Shown here: in pieces, positions 1 to 7,572 of the stretch | Position numbering within the stretch: position 1 is the stretch's first letter | How the letters are laid out: every line of letters starts with the position of its first letter | DNA from: Gracilibacillus salinarum | GTDB taxonomy: Bacteria; Bacillota; Bacilli; Bacillales; Amphibacillaceae | Direction of reading: 5' to 3' | Assembly: GCF_022919575.1 (NCBI RefSeq) | Contig: NZ_CP095071.1 | Location: 930,001 to 994,000 of the forward strand | DNA: 64,000 nt | Program-made: the position numbers and the translations under genes | Notes under the pieces: model-generated | Database searches by the model: none | What the model was told of the DNA's origin: nothing | The model's input: the letters and a program-made list of their open reading frames with translations, nothing else

Positions 1-2027
1 TCGATTCTATGGCAGCCCTCCAGTATCCGGGACATGGCTACGGTATCCGTTACCGGTATGGTCTGTTCGAACAACGGATCATTAACGGTTACCAGACCGA
101 ATTGCCTGACTATTGGCTAGACTCCCCTTACCCTTGGGAAGTCCGCAAAATCGATGAGGCAGTAGAAATTGAATATGGCGGTTCCGTACATATGCAACAA
201 GCTGAGGATGGCTCTTTTACTTGCACTTATCACAACACCGATAAAGTACTTGCCGTCCCATATGACGTACCGATTGTCGGCTTTCGAAATAAAGTGGTCA
301 ACACATTACGCCTGTGGAGTGCAGAACCGGCAGATGCTGTTCAACAACCTAACGAAACGGAATACTACCACCAGTTAGAACATCATCATGCGATTGAACA
401 AATTTCCGGATTTCTCTATCCAGACGATTCAAGTGAAGAAGGAAAATTGCTACGATTAAAACAACAATATTTTTTGGTAGCTGCGAGCTTGCAGAAGATA
501 TTGAGGGAGTATCAGGAAAACGTTCGGAAACCTTTATCCAAAATGCCGGAAAAAGTCGTCATCCAGATCAATGACACTCACCCCAGTTTAGCTATTCCAG
601 AAATGATGCGTATCTTAATGGATGAAGAATCGCTTGGCTGGGACGATGCGTGGCAGATCACCAATCATACTTTCGCTTATACCAATCACACATTAATGAG
701 CGAAGCCTTAGAAAAATGGCCAGTTACTGTAATGCAGCAGCTGCTTCCTCGCCTATACATGATTATTAATGAAATCAACGAACGATTTTGTCGCGGGATT
801 TGGGAAGAACATTCGGAATTAAGAGAACGTATTCCAGAGATGGCGATTATTGCTGACGGTTACGTTCATATGGCGAGACTGGCCGTTGTCGGCAGCTTCA
901 GCGTCAATGGTGTAGCAAAACTCCATACCCAAATTTTAAAAACACAGGAAATGAAGGATTTTTACCATCTGTATCCGAAACGATTTAATAATAAAACGAA
1001 TGGCATTACTCACAGACGCTGGTTATTAATGGCCAACCCACGTTTAGCAGAAGTGATTACCGAAACGATCAGTTCTCATTGGATCACAAGACCACGCGAA
1101 CTGACCCATTTATTGCGACACATTAATGATAAGCCACTCCTTGATCAGCTCGATGTCATCAAAAATAAAAACAAACAAAGATTGGCTGACTACATTCAGC
1201 AAACAACTGGTATTCTGGTTGATCATCAATCAATATTTGATGTCCAGATTAAACGGCTACATGAATACAAACGGCAATTATTAAATATTTTCCATGTGAT
1301 CTATTTATATAATGAACTGAAGGAAAACCCTCTGTTGGATATCACACCAAGGACCTTTATTTTCGCAGCCAAAGCAGCTCCCAGCTACTATTTCGCAAAA
1401 GAAGTGATCAAACTGATTAACACCGTTGCTTCCATTGTCAATCATGACGTTGCGATCAACGGGAAGCTTAAGGTTGTTTTCTTGGAAAATTATAATGTCT
1501 CGTTAGCAGAGAGGATCATACCTGCAGTCGATCTAAGCGAACAAATCTCCACTGCCGGGAAAGAAGCTTCCGGTACCGGTAATATGAAAATGATGATGAA
1601 CGGTGCGTTAACGATCGGTACATTAGACGGTGCCAATATTGAAATGAAGCAGCTGGTAAGTGAAGCCAATATCTTCTTATTCGGTTTGCAATCTGATGAG
1701 GTCTTCCAGTATTACGAAAACGGTGAGTATCAGGCGAACGAACTGTACCAGACCGACGACCGACTGGCAAAAATATTAGATCAATTACGTGATGGCTATT
1801 TCGGTCATGAATTTAAAGATATCTGTTACCAGCTGCTCTCCACTAATGATCCCTATTTTATATTGAAAGATTTCGATGACTATGTAGAAACACATCAGCA
1901 TATTGATCAGACGTACCGTAATAAGGACAGCTGGTTGTCTAAAAGTCTGGTGAACATTGCCCATTCAGGGAAATTTTCGAGTGATCGGACGATAAGGGAA
2001 TATGCGACTAGTATTTGGAAGTTGTAA
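1..2027 (+). CDS. glgP: Glycogen/maltodextrin phosphorylase, 5' end cut by window edge
   Basis: Releases glucose-1-phosphate from alpha-1,4-glucans by phosphorolysis; cytoplasmic, PLP-dependent. The reading frame is open from base 3, and the first residues match the interior of GlgP (DSMAALQYPGHGYGIRYRYG), so the true start lies outside the window. The PLP-lysine region EASGTGNMKMMMNGALTIGT, followed by LDGANIEM, is at about residues 518-544 of the visible part. The C-terminus is complete and ends with TAA. A strong hairpin terminator follows directly, so glgP is the last gene of its operon (in Bacillus usually glgBCDAP). Family identity is clear; the exact in vivo substrate is inferred. Confidence 0.95.
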   Translation, partial: DSMAALQYPGHGYGIRYRYGLFEQRIINGYQTELPDYWLDSPYPWEVRKIDEAVEIEYGGSVHMQQAEDGSFTCTYHNTDKVLAVPYDVPIVGFRNKVVNTLRLWSAEPADAVQQPNETEYYHQLEHHHAIEQISGFLYPDDSSEEGKLLRLKQQYFLVAASLQKILREYQENVRKPLSKMPEKVVIQINDTHPSLAIPEMMRILMDEESLGWDDAWQITNHTFAYTNHTLMSEALEKWPVTVMQQLLPRLYMIINEINERFCRGIWEEHSELRERIPEMAIIADGYVHMARLAVVGSFSVNGVAKLHTQILKTQEMKDFYHLYPKRFNNKTNGITHRRWLLMANPRLAEVITETISSHWITRPRELTHLLRHINDKPLLDQLDVIKNKNKQRLADYIQQTTGILVDHQSIFDVQIKRLHEYKRQLLNIFHVIYLYNELKENPLLDITPRTFIFAAKAAPSYYFAKEVIKLINTVASIVNHDVAINGKLKVVFLENYNVSLAERIIPAVDLSEQISTAGKEASGTGNMKMMMNGALTIGTLDGANIEMKQLVSEANIFLFGLQSDEVFQYYENGEYQANELYQTDDRLAKILDQLRDGYFGHEFKDICYQLLSTNDPYFILKDFDDYVETHQHIDQTYRNKDSWLSKSLVNIAHSGKFSSDRTIREYATSIWKL

Positions 2028-2032
2028 AGAGG

Positions 2033-2072
2033 AAAAGCAAGTAATCCGATGTGCGGGTTACTTGCTTTTAGT
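2033..2072 (+). terminator. glgP terminator
   Basis: Perfect 12-bp stem AAAAGCAAGTAA / TTACTTGCTTTT at 2033-2044 and 2058-2069, six bases after the glgP stop codon. The T-rich 3' arm fits rho-independent termination of glgP. Confidence 0.85.
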
Positions 2073-2170
2073 TATATGGCTAAATTTAGAATGTACAGGA
2101 CTGAAATATCTATTAAGAGAAAAGCATCAGACAAAAACAGACCCATATGATCGATATAATTCTCACTTAG

Positions 2171-2320
2171 AACAAAGGCGCAAGCGCCCGTTTAGAGACG
2201 TAGCGAGTGGAGCGAATCAACTGAGATAAAGGAATCACGGTGAGCTTGCGAATCGATGATGACTTATCGTAGGGCGATTTCGCGAAGTCGCCTAGTCTCT
2301 GGGCGCTGGAGCCGGACGTG
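2171..2320. repeat. Bacillaceae-type dispersed intergenic repeat
   Basis: Begins with the palindrome GGCGCAAGCGCC (2177-2188) and ends with GGGCGCTGGAGCC (2301-2313). Inside is an 8-bp stem, GGCGATTT CGCG AAGTCGCC (2273-2292). From memory, this GCGCAAGCGCC...GGGCGCTGGAGC layout is common between genes of Bacillaceae. I see no ORF with a ribosome site. It fills most of the gap between the glgP terminator and the integrated element. Confidence 0.6.
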
Positions 2321-2375
2321 GCCGTTTCTGTCTGCGAACATCATATAGCCTAAAATTTATTCTTTCTTGACTTAT

Positions 2376-2412
2376 AAAAATAGCCTCACAACGATAATCG
2401 TTGCGAGGCTTT
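2376..2412 (-). terminator. Original terminator of the tRNA operon, displaced by the element
   Basis: AGCCTC-A-CAACGAT / ATCGTTG-C-GAGGCT hairpin followed, on the minus strand, by ATTTTTA. It lies just outside the displaced tRNA-Arg 3' end (2417-2444), on the side that would be downstream of tRNA-Arg before integration. It now ends the leftward transcription of the element instead. The hairpin is directly visible; its former role is inferred from geometry. Confidence 0.7.
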
Positions 2413-2416
2413 AGCT

Positions 2417-2444
2417 AACGTCCCAGGCAGGATTCGAACCTGCG
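2417..2444 (-). repeat. attL: 28-bp duplicated 3' end of tRNA-Arg
   Basis: These 28 bases are identical to 16312-16339, the 3' end (T arm and acceptor strand) of the intact tRNA-Arg plus two bases. Identity stops sharply on both sides. A tRNA 3'-end duplication far from an integrase-adjacent intact tRNA is the usual footprint of tyrosine-recombinase integration. Confidence 0.92.
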
Positions 2445-2633
2445 TTCTACATACGGCGTATAAAGCCTATCCGTCCATTAATACGGTAGCTGATTCGGTC
2501 ATTGAGTCGGACAACCGACGTTTTAACCTATCGTACCATTAACGGAAGAAAATAGCAAGCCGTAGAACGTAATTAAGTGACCGATTACCTTGCTTCGGTT
2601 TTCTCATTGCGTCTGAGACGTCCTCAGCAACGC

Positions 2634-3212
2634 TTACTTACTAATCGCAATTACTTCGCAACCTTCTGAAACGTAACTGTCCTTGCTCGCCACCTCTGCG
2701 TTAACGCCACTCAGTAGCGAGATAAGGCGTTGACTACTATAGTCGGATAACTCTCCGAAGGCTTTCGCGATAAAAGGCTCTGCGGAAACATTCGAGTACA
2801 TAACTCGCCAAACTGCCTCTGAAGGCTTAGGCGCATAAGTCTGCCCTTTGTAGTTATCTTCGTGCGACATTTCGATTATCGTTATCTTATTTCCGTTACC
2901 TATTCCGGCAACTATAACCCGTTGCTGCAAGTCCGGATTAGCTGCTAACGCTTTTCGCAGGTATCTACGTATCATACCCGCAACTGCTTGCACGGTTGCC
3001 TTAGGCTTTTTCGACTGTTGCTCGGATAAGTAGTTATTTAGCTCGATCATAACGTTTAAGTCTCCGGTTAATCCGAACGCCACTTTGTCGTTAAATCGGA
3101 ACACTTTATTAATTCCGGATAAGGTTTTCGATTCATCTTTAAAACTTACGGCTTTATAGTCACCGCTGATTACGACTTTATCGTGCATTGCGATCGCTAT
3201 TACTAACGACAT
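2634..3212 (-). CDS. Proteasome-like Ntn hydrolase of the element
   Basis: 192 aa from the ATG at 3212, chosen because AGGAGG lies 8 bases upstream and the start overlaps the upstream stop as TAATG. After Met removal the N-terminus reads SLVIAIAMHDKVVISGDYKA, laid out like a proteasome beta subunit: Ser1 in the nucleophile position, Asp exactly at position 17, and GINKVFRF placing a Lys at 35, close to the family's Lys33. GLTGDLNVMIELNNYL resembles the following SGxxxD region. No propeptide is present; Met-Ser would be trimmed by methionine aminopeptidase. Probably translated together with the tail-tip gene. Its substrate is unknown; processing of element or helper-phage proteins is one possibility. 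Confidence 0.7.
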   Translation of the reverse strand: MSLVIAIAMHDKVVISGDYKAVSFKDESKTLSGINKVFRFNDKVAFGLTGDLNVMIELNNYLSEQQSKKPKATVQAVAGMIRRYLRKALAANPDLQQRVIVAGIGNGNKITIIEMSHEDNYKGQTYAPKPSEAVWRVMYSNVSAEPFIAKAFGELSDYSSQRLISLLSGVNAEVASKDSYVSEGCEVIAISK

Positions 3213-3961
3213 TAATACTTGCCTCCTAAATCGGATTGAATAAACATCCGTGAAATAATATTCGCATTTACTCGGCATAAGGTATCCGGAGTTAGCGTTA
3301 CTTCGTGCCACTGACCTCGTAGAATCTTGCCGTCCGAGTCCTTTGCTAAATACGGAATTAAGTCTAACTCATCCGCACTAGTTCCGGAAAAGGGAACAGG
3401 GTTTCCGTCCACTTCGATTGTGACATTACTAGGCATCGTATTTAACTTGTAGATACCATGCTGAATGTCGTGAACGTGGTCGGGTAACGTAATATCGTGC
3501 GTGTGGCTCGGAATCGTTACGTTATGGCTGTGGTTCGGAATTGTTACACTATGATCATGTGAAGGTATAGAGACGCTATGGCTATGATTTGGTATAGAGA
3601 CGCTATGGCTATGGTTTAACGTAGAAGTCGGAACTGTGATCGTGTGAAAGTGTCGACCTGATGGCGCTGGTGATCCGTCTTGATCTAGCCCACTATCGAA
3701 TTGTAGCGTTGCAAACGGACTATTTTGCGCACTAGTAACGCTTGTTCCTCCTCCGGAGTTTGTACTCGTTACCGTACCGCCTCCGGACGTTGTTGTTTCT
3801 GTTGTTCCGCCACCCGACGTTGTAGTTCTCGTCGATCCTCCGCCACTTGACGTAGATTCTACCGTAGCTCCTCCGCCCTCAGTCGCTTTGGCATAACCTC
3901 TGAATTTTCGGAATGCAAAGCCGGCTTTCTTGCGTTTTAATACTGTTGCGTGTGTTTTCAT
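3212..3961 (-). CDS. Free-standing phage tail-tip/receptor-binding C-terminal domain with HxH repeats
   Basis: 249 aa, with GAGGAGG 7 bases before the ATG. Residues about 28-80 are Gly/Ser/Thr repeats (SGGGSTRTTTSGGGTTETTT). Residues about 114-170 hold a string of His-x-His motifs (NHSHSVSIP, PSHDHSVTIP, PDHVHDIQH), as in metal-threaded phage fibre tips. The C-terminus (RGQWHEVTLTP...QSDLGGKY) resembles the end of large Bacillus-phage minor tail proteins as I remember them. Those proteins are usually several hundred residues longer, so here only the tip region exists as a separate gene. Likely recognises a cell surface or is grafted onto a helper tail; that is inference. Confidence 0.7.
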   Translation of the reverse strand: MKTHATVLKRKKAGFAFRKFRGYAKATEGGGATVESTSSGGGSTRTTTSGGGTTETTTSGGGTVTSTNSGGGTSVTSAQNSPFATLQFDSGLDQDGSPAPSGRHFHTITVPTSTLNHSHSVSIPNHSHSVSIPSHDHSVTIPNHSHNVTIPSHTHDITLPDHVHDIQHGIYKLNTMPSNVTIEVDGNPVPFSGTSADELDLIPYLAKDSDGKILRGQWHEVTLTPDTLCRVNANIISRMFIQSDLGGKY

Positions 3962-3989
3962 TCGTTTTCCTCCTCGGTAATTTTAGATA

Positions 3990-4016
3990 AATAAAAAGAA
4001 CGCCTTTAAGGCGCTC
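3990..4016 (-). terminator. Intergenic terminator inside the leftward run
   Basis: CGCCTTTAAGGCG palindrome (4001-4013) followed on the minus strand by TTCTTTTTATTT. It separates the 101-aa gene from the tail-tip and hydrolase pair, which may therefore be expressed at a lower level. The stem is short, so termination may be partial. Confidence 0.5.
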
Positions 4017-4020
4017 CTCT

Positions 4021-4326
4021 TTATGCGAAAGTTACGGTACTAACTACTTCGTCCGCTTCGTATTTGTCGACTAAGTGCGTTTCTAACGCTGTGCTTAGCG
4101 TAACCTCTGCCGGCAAAGTAACGTTGATAGTTAGCTCCCCTTCGTTATTGTCGATTGCGTCAGCTACTACCGTTTTAATGGTATCCTCGATAAAGTCCAC
4201 CGCGGTCATGTTGCTGTAGATGGACGTTAATACGTTCTTTCCGTCCAGCTTTGCGTTCATCGAGCGGTATCCTTTGGCGTGCTTTGTTTCCTCGTACATT
4301 TTCGTTGTGATTGTTACGTTTTTCAT
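4021..4326 (-). CDS. Small element protein, possible structural subunit
   Basis: 101 aa, not recognised. It starts MKNVTITTKMYEETKHAKGY and is predicted mostly beta strand in its C-terminal half (GELTINVTLPAEVTLSTALE). The start has AAAGGGGAAATTTTAACG directly before ATG, a leader almost identical to that of the 242-aa gene upstream. The two may be the strongly expressed, stoichiometric products of the run, for example a decoration or tail-tube-type subunit. This is inference from position and leader only. Confidence 0.6.
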   Translation of the reverse strand: MKNVTITTKMYEETKHAKGYRSMNAKLDGKNVLTSIYSNMTAVDFIEDTIKTVVADAIDNNEGELTINVTLPAEVTLSTALETHLVDKYEADEVVSTVTFA

Positions 4327-4436
4327 CGTTAAAATTTCCCCTTTTTAAGTTTATTTTTACGCTCCTCCTGCGCCGACACACAGTACAGACGGAGCAATAT
4401 TGATATCGCTTACATAGTTGCGTTAGCTTTATTCGC

Positions 4437-5165
4437 TTAAACTTTATGCGCGCGACTTCTTACGTTCTTGTACGTTCTAAACTCGGTTGTTACTCCCATC
4501 GGTAACTGGTCGGCTAATTTACTCGCAAGCAAGTCGAGGTTATCTACCTTTTGGACGCTAGATAATAACCCCTTTGCGTTTAATGCGGTAGTCTCGTACT
4601 TCTCCGCTTTGGCGTTAATATCATCGACTAAGCCGTTAAGCTGCCCCTGTAAAGCCGTTTTAACCTCGTCGGACTGATAACCGATGGTACGCTCCGCCTC
4701 TTTAACGATACTAGCAAACTCGGTAACGTTAGGCGCTGACTTCACTTTTAAAGCGAATCTATTCGCGATCTGTTCCGCTTGCTCTTTGTCGGAAGTAGTT
4801 ACGTGTACCTTCGCAGTGGCAGACTTTTTGTAAGCGTCCTCTACCATTTGCGCTCTAAGGTCGTTCCATTCCGATTGTAAGGCGGTTGCATTCGCCTCAT
4901 ATTCCGCGTACAGCTTATCGAGTTCATACTTTTTGTACTCGTCCGTGTGAAGCGGATTATCCGAGTCGTTAATTTTGTCTCGGCTCTTTCTGTACGAATT
5001 ATGCAAGCGCTGTGCTTCCGTCCTAAATTCGTCATAGCGTCCGAAGCTAGTTTCCGTAGCCTTTCCGCTTTGGATTAAGGCGTCCGCTTGTTTGTCGTCT
5101 ATATTCGCCACTGAGTGCTGTTCGTTGTTCCCTACGTTTTCTAACATAAATAATCGTTTTGTCAT
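4437..5165 (-). CDS. Helical element protein in the major-capsid position
   Basis: 242 aa from the ATG at 5165 (MTKRLFMLENVGNNEQHSVA), chosen over the longer frame because AAAGGGGAAATTTAACG precedes it. The middle (about 55-110) is a charged helical stretch rich in Lys, Glu, Tyr and Ala (DEYKKYELDKLYAEYEANAT) that may form a coiled coil; residues about 150-210 are also helical. It directly follows a scaffold-like gene, where tailed phages put their major capsid protein, but I cannot see HK97-fold signatures. Function unknown; virion or assembly role is suggested by context. Confidence 0.6.
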   Translation of the reverse strand: MTKRLFMLENVGNNEQHSVANIDDKQADALIQSGKATETSFGRYDEFRTEAQRLHNSYRKSRDKINDSDNPLHTDEYKKYELDKLYAEYEANATALQSEWNDLRAQMVEDAYKKSATAKVHVTTSDKEQAEQIANRFALKVKSAPNVTEFASIVKEAERTIGYQSDEVKTALQGQLNGLVDDINAKAEKYETTALNAKGLLSSVQKVDNLDLLASKLADQLPMGVTTEFRTYKNVRSRAHKV

Positions 5166-5203
5166 CGTTAAATTTCCCCTTTGTAAGTTTATTTTGTTCC
5201 GCT

Positions 5204-5641
5204 TTAGGCGAACGGATTCCATGCTTTACTGACTTTCGACTTGCCTACCGGATCAACGTAACTTCTACCGCCGGACACTTCCTCCGACAACTCTAAAGCA
5301 CTGCGCTCGATATCTTCTCTCGTATCACCGGACAGGTAAGGCGTATATCTATCTAGCTGTTCGTGCGTAAATCCGGCGTCAATTAACGCTTTTTGCTTTA
5401 GTGCATCGAAATATTTACGCTTATACTCTTCCTGCTCTTCGTCGGAAGGTTCCGGCTCTTGCTGTGGCTCCGGCTCTTTTGCCGGCTCTTGTGTAGGTTC
5501 GCTTTGACCGTCTTCAAGCTCCTGCGTAAGCTCTGCAATTCTACCTTTCAACTGTTCGACCTCTTTCTCGTGCTTCAAGCGTTCTCTTTTCAATCGGTCT
5601 CTTACAATCTCGTTAACTTTGTCTTGCGTTAGCTCTGACAT
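5204..5641 (-). CDS. Phage scaffold-like protein
   Basis: 145 aa, ATG with GAGGGG 10 bases upstream. Layout as in tailed-phage scaffolding proteins: N-terminal charged coiled coil (VNEIVRDRLKRERLKHEKE), a Pro/Glu-rich linker (EPAKEPEPQQEPEPSDEEQE), then a helical C-terminal part ending KVSKAWNPFA. Terminal NPF/NPW motifs are typical of these scaffolds. Residues about 87-118 (ALIDAGFTHEQLDRYTPYLS) are paralogous to the next gene upstream. In a satellite such a protein could redirect helper capsid assembly, as CpmB does in SaPIs; in a virus it would build its own capsid. Confidence 0.65.
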   Translation of the reverse strand: MSELTQDKVNEIVRDRLKRERLKHEKEVEQLKGRIAELTQELEDGQSEPTQEPAKEPEPQQEPEPSDEEQEEYKRKYFDALKQKALIDAGFTHEQLDRYTPYLSGDTREDIERSALELSEEVSGGRSYVDPVGKSKVSKAWNPFA

Positions 5642-5646
5642 ATTTC

Positions 5647-6006
5647 TTACACCCCTCTGTAGAATTTATTTGTCATGCCTTTGGCTTTAAGGCGTCTAAC
5701 AGCCTCGCGTCCAATCTCGGCTTTGTCTTTCTTCTTAGGTTGGTTCTGTTTACCATTACCGAGGCTAGGCTCAACGTACTTTTTTGTCGGTGGAATGTCT
5801 TCCTTTAATATCTCGACAGACTCTTTAAATTCCTGCGAAGTATCTCCGACAACTTTCGGTAAATACTTGTCGGCTTGCTCTTCGGTGTAACCTGCATCCG
5901 TCAAAGCCTTGCGTTTTTTGTCTTTGGTTGCCTGTTGTTTATCCGCGTCAATGTTAGCTTGTAGCTGTTCGAATAACTCTCTATAATTCGGTTGCTCTTC
6001 GCTCAT
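5647..6006 (-). CDS. Second scaffold-like paralog
   Basis: 119 aa. Start codon overlaps the upstream stop (TAATG), with GGAG 6 bases before it. Residues about 33-70 (ALTDAGYTEEQADKYLPKVV, then GDTSQEFKESVE) clearly match the C-terminal module of the neighbouring 145-aa protein. The C-terminus instead is basic (KKKDKAEIGREAVRRLKAKG). It looks like a duplicated scaffold module with a different tail, perhaps binding nucleic acid or another head protein. Function inferred. Confidence 0.6.
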   Translation of the reverse strand: MSEEQPNYRELFEQLQANIDADKQQATKDKKRKALTDAGYTEEQADKYLPKVVGDTSQEFKESVEILKEDIPPTKKYVEPSLGNGKQNQPKKKDKAEIGREAVRRLKAKGMTNKFYRGV

Positions 6007-6209
6007 TAATATCTCCGCCCCTTTACTCGATAATATTTTTCTTGCCGGCGTTTCCGGCTTCTTAATTCGTTTTTAAGCGTTGGATACGGATTTTGCTCGA
6101 ATACTGTTCGGAATGATTGCACTCCCTTAGGTGGTCGGTCTGTATCCATCGGTATTCCGTTTTTGTTGCGTTGTTTTGCTCTACTGTTTCGGTTTATTTT
6201 CTTCGGCAT
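6006..6209 (-). CDS. Small basic element protein
   Basis: 67 aa, strongly basic at both ends (MPKKINRNSRAKQRNK ... NELRSRKRRQEKYYRVKGRRY). The stop overlaps the next start, so it is translationally coupled to the scaffold paralog. The ribosome site is weak, which fits coupling to the upstream 234-aa gene that ends six bases earlier. No family recognised; nucleic-acid binding is plausible from charge alone. Confidence 0.5.
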   Translation of the reverse strand: MPKKINRNSRAKQRNKNGIPMDTDRPPKGVQSFRTVFEQNPYPTLKNELRSRKRRQEKYYRVKGRRY

Positions 6210-6214
6210 CTGTT

Positions 6215-6919
6215 CTACTCAACGTCCTTCCGTGTATATTTAATCGGCTCTTGCAGTCTTTCTGTAATCGTACTCTGCCGTGCTAAAGCGTCCTTGGCTA
6301 ATAGCTCGGTTTCCTCTATATTTGTCTGCGCTGTAATCGACGGCTGTATTCGAACATACTCAACGCCTAGCCAATCCGTCACATTACTGTTATTCGCACC
6401 GATTGCTTGCACTCTAGCATACTCTGTGGCGTCTGTAAGTGGCGCTAAATATTCCACAAGATACTGGCTGCGTTCTTTTCGCGTCATAGCTTTCGGTACG
6501 TATATCGAATGTATAGCGTAAGTGTATCCGTTAGCCTTCTCCGTAATCCCGAAGCCAGTTGCTCCCGCTTCCTCGTCTTTAATGATATGAGCGAAAAACT
6601 TTCGATTACCGTCTCTCCAATGATATCCGTGCCTAAAACGTTTGCTATAGTCGGTCAGTGGTAAAGTGACGCCTTTAGTTTCGTCGACTACGGTTAACTG
6701 TTCGATATCGAAGTCCAGCGCCTCCACTACCTCGAAAGCGTCTGTCTGACTTCCGCTGCGGATTACCTCGGCGCTATTAGTTGGCGTTAACTTGTAGCCG
6801 GCTTCCGTTATCGTTAGGGTTCCGCCTTTAGCGAAGACTGGCGTTAAGGTATCGGCATGGACTAGCGTTGTAATGCCTTTGCCTAGCCGTCCGTGTTCCG
6901 TGATTTTCGTGTAATTCAA
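6215..6919 (-). CDS. Unknown 234-aa element protein
   Basis: Starts with TTG at 6919, supported by AGGGAG at a good distance. No domain recognised. The sequence mixes beta-rich segments (GKGITTLVHADTLTPVFAKG) with a central block (DYSKRFRHGYHWRDGNRKFF) and a helical C-terminus. Position at the head of the scaffold group suggests a role in particle assembly, but I see no portal or terminase features. Orphan. Confidence 0.55.
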   Translation of the reverse strand: MNYTKITEHGRLGKGITTLVHADTLTPVFAKGGTLTITEAGYKLTPTNSAEVIRSGSQTDAFEVVEALDFDIEQLTVVDETKGVTLPLTDYSKRFRHGYHWRDGNRKFFAHIIKDEEAGATGFGITEKANGYTYAIHSIYVPKAMTRKERSQYLVEYLAPLTDATEYARVQAIGANNSNVTDWLGVEYVRIQPSITAQTNIEETELLAKDALARQSTITERLQEPIKYTRKDVE

Positions 6920-7068
6920 TAAAACCGCTCCCTTTCGTTTAAATAAACAGATACGGCTTATATTCGCTAAAATAGTGCGCTAGTAAGGCGGTTTTTAGCA
7001 CCTTAGGTATCGGTTAGGTACGATTAGTCCTAAACGTTATACAGTCCGTAAAAACCGCTTAGTGAGCG

Positions 7069-7284
7069 CTATTTTTTAGGCTTGAATAGGCGTATCTGAT
7101 TCGTGTCTACAAGTCCAGTAACGGCAATAACCTTGCCGGCTTCGTCCGTGTCTGTTCGGATAATTTCCGCTTTAGCTTGTAACTGACGAACGTGTGGCGG
7201 ATAGCTTGAATAAACTCGCCAGTATCCGTCCAGTGGTTCGTAAGTGTATACCGTTTCTTGTTCGGCTTTTGCGTAGAAACTCAT
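7069..7284 (-). CDS. Small element protein (71 aa)
   Basis: Start chosen at the ATG 7284 because GGAGGTGG lies 7 bases upstream and ATG overlaps the previous stop as ATGA. Sequence begins MSFYAKAEQETVYTYEPLDG and ends with a basic FKPKK. No family recognised; compact beta-rich composition. Translationally coupled to the 52-aa gene upstream. Confidence 0.6.
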   Translation of the reverse strand: MSFYAKAEQETVYTYEPLDGYWRVYSSYPPHVRQLQAKAEIIRTDTDEAGKVIAVTGLVDTNQIRLFKPKK

Positions 7285-7439
7285 TCGGAATCCACCTCCG
7301 CTTGTAGCGCGATTAACCGCTCTCTGATGCGAATTGATTCCGCCCAATGTGCCTGTAAGTCGTGCGTGATTCGACGTAAGTCTACGTGGATGGCTCCGAG
7401 TTCTGTTCGGAGTTGCTGTATTTGTTCATCGTACGTCAT
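7281..7439 (-). CDS. Small coiled-coil protein (52 aa)
   Basis: Read directly from the minus strand: MTYDEQIQQLRTELGAIHVD then LRRITHDLQAHWAESIRIRE, ending LQAEVDSE. AAAGGGGG stands 6 bases before the ATG, and the stop overlaps the next start (ATGA). The heptad-like helix suggests a coiled coil. Small size and coupling are typical of phage-type operons. Function unknown. Confidence 0.6.
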   Translation of the reverse strand: MTYDEQIQQLRTELGAIHVDLRRITHDLQAHWAESIRIRERLIALQAEVDSE

Positions 7440-7572
7440 ACGTATCCCCCTTTGAAATTGTAAGCGTTTTCATTTTAAAACGCTCGAAGTTTCTTTAATG
7501 TTCGACGTGTGTCTTCGTGCATTCGGTATTGACGGCGTAGTAGCGACTGGAGTAACAATTCGGTTCTACTCA

